Of a stretch of 9,232 bases of DNA, positions 6,590 to 9,232 are shown piece after piece. The notes beneath the pieces were generated by a model that ran no database searches, was not told the origin of the DNA, and was given only the letters and a program-made list of their open reading frames with translations. Position 1 is the stretch's first letter. Every line of letters starts with the position of its first letter. This stretch comes from Desulfosporosinus sp. (lineage in GTDB: Bacteria; Bacillota; Desulfitobacteriia; Desulfitobacteriales; Desulfitobacteriaceae). The stretch lies in assembly GCA_016278585.1 (NCBI GenBank), contig JADQBO010000144.1, forward strand, positions 1 through 9,232, read 5' to 3'. The translations under genes and the position numbers were made by a program.

Positions 6590-8326
6590 ATGTTGCTGGA
6601 GGGACAAAACTTTTCGATGACTCTTGATGAAATTTTAGATAATACAAATAACGCAATAATTGCTGTTGATCCTCAAGGTTTGATTATTTATGCTAATCGG
6701 GCTGTTTTTAATATCTTAAAAAATCCCGCCAGTAATATTATTGGAAAATCTATCACTGATTACTTCCCTGAAACAGGGTTGCTTAGGGTATTTGAAAATG
6801 GAATCGCTGAGTTAGGACAACAGTTAAAAATTAATGATACAGTTTTATTAAGTAATCGAACCCCGATCTATGTACATGGTGAACTGGTGGGAGCTGTTGC
6901 GGTATTTCAAGACATTACAATTCTCCAGAATTTCCTTGACAATTTAGTCATCGAACATGAGAAAACTAAACAACTGCAACGTACCCTTGAAGTCGTGTTA
7001 AATACAGCTTATGACGGGCTTATCGTGGTTAATAAAAAGGGTATCGTTACGATGACGAATCAGGCATTTTCGAGTTTTTTTCAAAAGACCCCGGAGGATT
7101 TAATCGGCAAACCTATTACTGAAGTTTACGATAATCCTAAGTTTACTGATGTTCTTGTAACCGCCCAACCTGTACATGGATACATTCATGACTTAAATGG
7201 TCATGAGATTATAGCCAGTAGAGTTCCAATTATGCAGGACGGTAAAATTGTAGGTGCTTTAGGAAAGGTTGTTTTCAAAGATGTTAACGAACTTTACGCT
7301 CTAACCAAAAAGGTTGATATTTTACGTTCTGAACTTGATTATTATAAAAAGACCATGTCACAGAACAATTCCTCAGCTTTGGAACTCTTAAAGGGGAAAA
7401 ATCTCACGATGGGTTCTTTAGTACAAACCACGCTTCGCGTGGCCAAATCTGGCTCTACCGTGCTGTTAAGGGGAGAAAGTGGGACTGGAAAAGAACTATT
7501 TGCACTACTTCTTCATGCGCAAAGTTACCGTAAAGATGGTCCCTTTATTAAGGTTAATTGTGCGGCGGTACCCGAAAATTTACTCGAATCTGAAATGTTT
7601 GGGTATGATGAAGGCGCATTTACCGGAGCAAAAAAAGGGGGGAAAGTCGGAAAGTTCGAACTGGCAGAGGGAGGAACCCTTTTCCTGGATGAAATCGGAG
7701 ATATGGAATTGAGCATGCAAGCCAAGTTATTACGGGTTATTCAGGAGCGAGAAGTTGAACGATTAGGAAGCAATAAATCTCGTAAAGTGGATTTCCGATT
7801 GGTTGCTGCAACTAATCGTGATCTTGAAGGGATGATCCGCGATAAACAATTTCGCGAAGACTTATATTACCGCTTAAATGTAGTAACCTTAACGATTCCA
7901 CCTTTACGGGAAAGGATGGATGATATTGAAGATTTAATTTCAACGTTTATTAAGAAGTTCAATCTTCAATTTGCGCAATCAGTAACAGGAATAACAGCTG
8001 AGGCTAAAGACGTCTTGATGAAACATCGCTGGCCGGGTAATATTCGTGAGCTAGAGAATATAGTAGAAAGGGCATTTAATATGCTTGATGGCAGAGAAAT
8101 TCAACTTAAGCATCTGCCCAACTATCTGCAAATTTTAGCTAGCCATGATATACGTCCCTATGTGGAAGGGTCACTAGAAACAATTCTTAATGGCGTGGAA
8201 AAAGATGCTTTGATCATTGCCCTTGAAACTGCGAATGGAAATAAGGTTCAAGCCGCAAAATCCTTGGGTTTGTCACGTGCCGGCTTGTACAAAAAATTAA
8301 TTAAGCATCAATTGCACAAAACCTAA
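6590..8326 (+). CDS. Sigma-54-dependent transcriptional activator, PAS-PAS-AAA+-Fis HTH
   Basis: This enhancer-binding protein hydrolyses ATP to open sigma-54 promoters. From ATG 6590 it has 578 residues. Two PAS domains (about 12-110 and 133-232) are followed by a likely coiled linker (234-259). The AAA+ domain carries Walker A GESGTGKE (295-302), an intact sigma-54 contact loop GAFTGA (342-347) and Walker B ending LDE (D367, E368). A Fis-type helix-turn-helix ends the protein (about 540-578, NKVQAAKSLGLSRAGLYKKL). There is no receiver domain and no adjacent histidine kinase, so the PAS domains probably sense a ligand or redox state directly. No LOV-type cysteine motif is seen. It lies between two sigma-54 promoters that carry the same paired dyads, so these are its likely targets. 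Its own promoter was not found and no dyad precedes it. Confidence 0.93.
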   Translation: MLLEGQNFSMTLDEILDNTNNAIIAVDPQGLIIYANRAVFNILKNPASNIIGKSITDYFPETGLLRVFENGIAELGQQLKINDTVLLSNRTPIYVHGELVGAVAVFQDITILQNFLDNLVIEHEKTKQLQRTLEVVLNTAYDGLIVVNKKGIVTMTNQAFSSFFQKTPEDLIGKPITEVYDNPKFTDVLVTAQPVHGYIHDLNGHEIIASRVPIMQDGKIVGALGKVVFKDVNELYALTKKVDILRSELDYYKKTMSQNNSSALELLKGKNLTMGSLVQTTLRVAKSGSTVLLRGESGTGKELFALLLHAQSYRKDGPFIKVNCAAVPENLLESEMFGYDEGAFTGAKKGGKVGKFELAEGGTLFLDEIGDMELSMQAKLLRVIQEREVERLGSNKSRKVDFRLVAATNRDLEGMIRDKQFREDLYYRLNVVTLTIPPLRERMDDIEDLISTFIKKFNLQFAQSVTGITAEAKDVLMKHRWPGNIRELENIVERAFNMLDGREIQLKHLPNYLQILASHDIRPYVEGSLETILNGVEKDALIIALETANGNKVQAAKSLGLSRAGLYKKLIKHQLHKT

Positions 8327-8401
8327 TTATTATAGTAGCCTTACTGTTCAAAGAGGGTTAAGTAAGAATGTGTTTATAATGCATGTCTACCATTAGCATA
8401 G

Positions 8402-8419
8402 TGTACACTTTTGTTGACA
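8402..8419. promoter_or_regulatory. Upstream activator site C, distal dyad of the hbd promoter
   Basis: TGTACACTTTTGTTGACA fits TGTNNACNNNNGTNNACA. It is the most divergent of the four copies but keeps every constrained base. Its centre is 69 bp upstream of that of site D. Confidence 0.68.
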
Positions 8420-8470
8420 ATGCCTAAGGTCAAGGTAGCAGAAAGATTGCGGAGTTCCTTGACTCTAGGG

Positions 8471-8488
8471 TGTATACATATGTGTACA
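8471..8488. promoter_or_regulatory. Upstream activator site D, proximal dyad of the hbd promoter
   Basis: TGTATACATATGTGTACA is the most symmetric copy: the two halves differ only at the variable positions. It ends 99 bases before the GG of the -24 element, nearly the same as site B at the MFS promoter. Confidence 0.74.
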
Positions 8489-8586
8489 TATCTTAAATCC
8501 TAAAATTTGGGGCCTAGCTTAGAACAAAAGCCTGTGAGGCTTGGTAGTAGTCAGTTTTTGAATTGTCTGAACATATTGAATATTTT

Positions 8587-8602
8587 TGGCACATAAATTG
8601 CA
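8587..8602 (+). promoter_or_regulatory. Sigma-54 (-24/-12) promoter of hbd
   Basis: TGGCACATAAATTGCA is a full match to TGGCAC-N5-TTGCA, with GG (8588-8589) and GC (8600-8601) separated by 10 bases. The predicted start is near 8613, giving a leader of about 58 nt before hbd. Confidence 0.92.
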
Positions 8603-8670
8603 AGACAATTCAGTAGATTCTAAAAATCGCTAGGATAAAAGTCTTATATTGGACAAAAGGAGGAACAAGT

Positions 8671-9232
8671 GTGAAGACAATCATGGTTATCGGAGCAGGA
8701 CAGATGGGTGGTGGAATCGCCCAGGTTGCTTCCCAAGCGGGTTTTGAAGTTATTTTAAATGATATTAAAGAGGAATTTGTAAACAGGGGTTTTGGTATTA
8801 TTGAGAAGAATCTCAGCCGAAGTGTGGAAAAAGGAAAACTTAAGGCGGAGGAAAAAGAGCTCATTTTAGGTCGCATTACTAAATCCACTTCTTTACAGGA
8901 TGCGGTCTCAGCTGACTTAGTTATTGAAGCAGCAGTAGAAAATATGGGAATTAAAGCTCAGGTTTTTTCTCAACTTGATGTTATATGCCCAGAACATACG
9001 ATTCTCTCAACAAATACTTCCTCATTACCAATTACTGAGATTGCAGCTTTCACTAAACGGCCAGATCGAGTTATAGGAATGCATTTTATGAATCCCGTTC
9101 CAGTGATGAAACTCGTAGAGGTTATTCGTGGCCTAGCCACTAGTGATGAAGTGTATAATACTATCGAAAATCTCAGCGTTAAAATGGGCAAAACACCGGT
9201 GGAAGTTAATGATGCCCCAGGATTCGTTGCTA
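8671..9232 (+). CDS. hbd: 3-hydroxybutyryl-CoA dehydrogenase, 3' truncated by the window
   Basis: This is the NAD(P)-dependent interconversion of 3-hydroxybutyryl-CoA and acetoacetyl-CoA, a step of butyrate oxidation or formation. The first 187 codons of a family of about 282 residues are present. The Rossmann motif GAGQMGGG (G8, G10, G13) binds the nucleotide. S117 in NTSSLPIT and H138 in GMHFMNPVP are at the known catalytic positions. The window stops within DAPGFVA, just before the catalytic Asn expected at 188. The start is GTG, chosen because AAAAGGAGGA (8655-8664) lies 6 bases upstream and the family normally begins a few residues before the Rossmann strand. It has its own sigma-54 promoter and is probably the first gene of an operon that may continue with thiolase, hydratase or electron-transfer genes beyond the window. 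Confidence 0.93.
   Translation, partial: MKTIMVIGAGQMGGGIAQVASQAGFEVILNDIKEEFVNRGFGIIEKNLSRSVEKGKLKAEEKELILGRITKSTSLQDAVSADLVIEAAVENMGIKAQVFSQLDVICPEHTILSTNTSSLPITEIAAFTKRPDRVIGMHFMNPVPVMKLVEVIRGLATSDEVYNTIENLSVKMGKTPVEVNDAPGFVA

Larger units (their letters stand above)
8327..8670. other. Intergenic control region before hbd
   Basis: This 344-bp gap holds two dyads and a sigma-54 promoter, listed separately. A lone half-site TGTCTAC (8384-8390) precedes the first dyad. A weak 5-bp hairpin (AAGCC/GGCTT, 8528-8542) lies between the second dyad and the promoter. No convincing terminator for the activator gene and no coding region were found. Confidence 0.75.

Noticed and set aside
8339..8367. 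Possible terminator after the activator gene (CTTACT/AGTAAG)
   Set aside because: Only a 6-bp stem with a 15-base loop and no T-run; too weak to call.
8384..8390. TGTCTAC half-site upstream of site C
   Set aside because: No matching right half at the required distance; may be chance in AT-rich DNA.

Overview
The window comes from a moderately low-GC Gram-positive anaerobe. The best guess is class Clostridia, near Desulfosporosinus or Desulfitobacterium. This rests on AT-leaning codon use, strong AGGAGG-type ribosome binding sites, sigma-54 control of short-chain acid genes, and a butyrate-type acyl-CoA gene set next to a NifV-like synthase. The taxon is inferred, not proven. All genes lie on the plus strand. 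I saw no rRNA, tRNA, CRISPR array, insertion sequence or phage gene.

Layout. 1-951: 3' part of a NifV-like homocitrate synthase (or Re-citrate synthase). 1035-2036: NAD-type isocitrate dehydrogenase, probably in the same operon and closed by a perfect 17-bp hairpin. 2037-2562: a long control region with two copies of an 18-bp dyad, then a textbook sigma-54 -24/-12 promoter and a leader of about 166 nt. 2563-3798: an OFA-like MFS carboxylate transporter, followed by a hairpin. 3961-5259: a butyrate/4-hydroxybutyrate-type CoA-transferase. 5293-6426: a short-chain acyl-CoA dehydrogenase (GTG start). 6590-8326: a PAS-PAS-AAA+-Fis sigma-54 activator. 8327-8670: a second control region with the same design. 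8671 to the window end: the first 187 codons of 3-hydroxybutyryl-CoA dehydrogenase.

How the parts fit. The transporter would bring in a short-chain acid, the CoA-transferase would activate it, the acyl-CoA dehydrogenase would oxidise it to an enoyl-CoA, and Hbd would act after a hydratase not seen here. This is one arm of butyrate/crotonate-type beta-oxidation, or the same steps run in reverse for butyrate formation. The activator gene sits between two sigma-54 promoters.

The most notable observation is regulatory. Both sigma-54 promoters are preceded by two copies of a dyad fitting TGTNNACNNNNGTNNACA. The copies are 70 and 69 bp apart, and the nearer copy ends about 100 bp upstream of the -24 element. 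This looks like a pair of enhancer sites for the activator encoded in the window, and so a self-contained short-chain acyl-CoA regulon.
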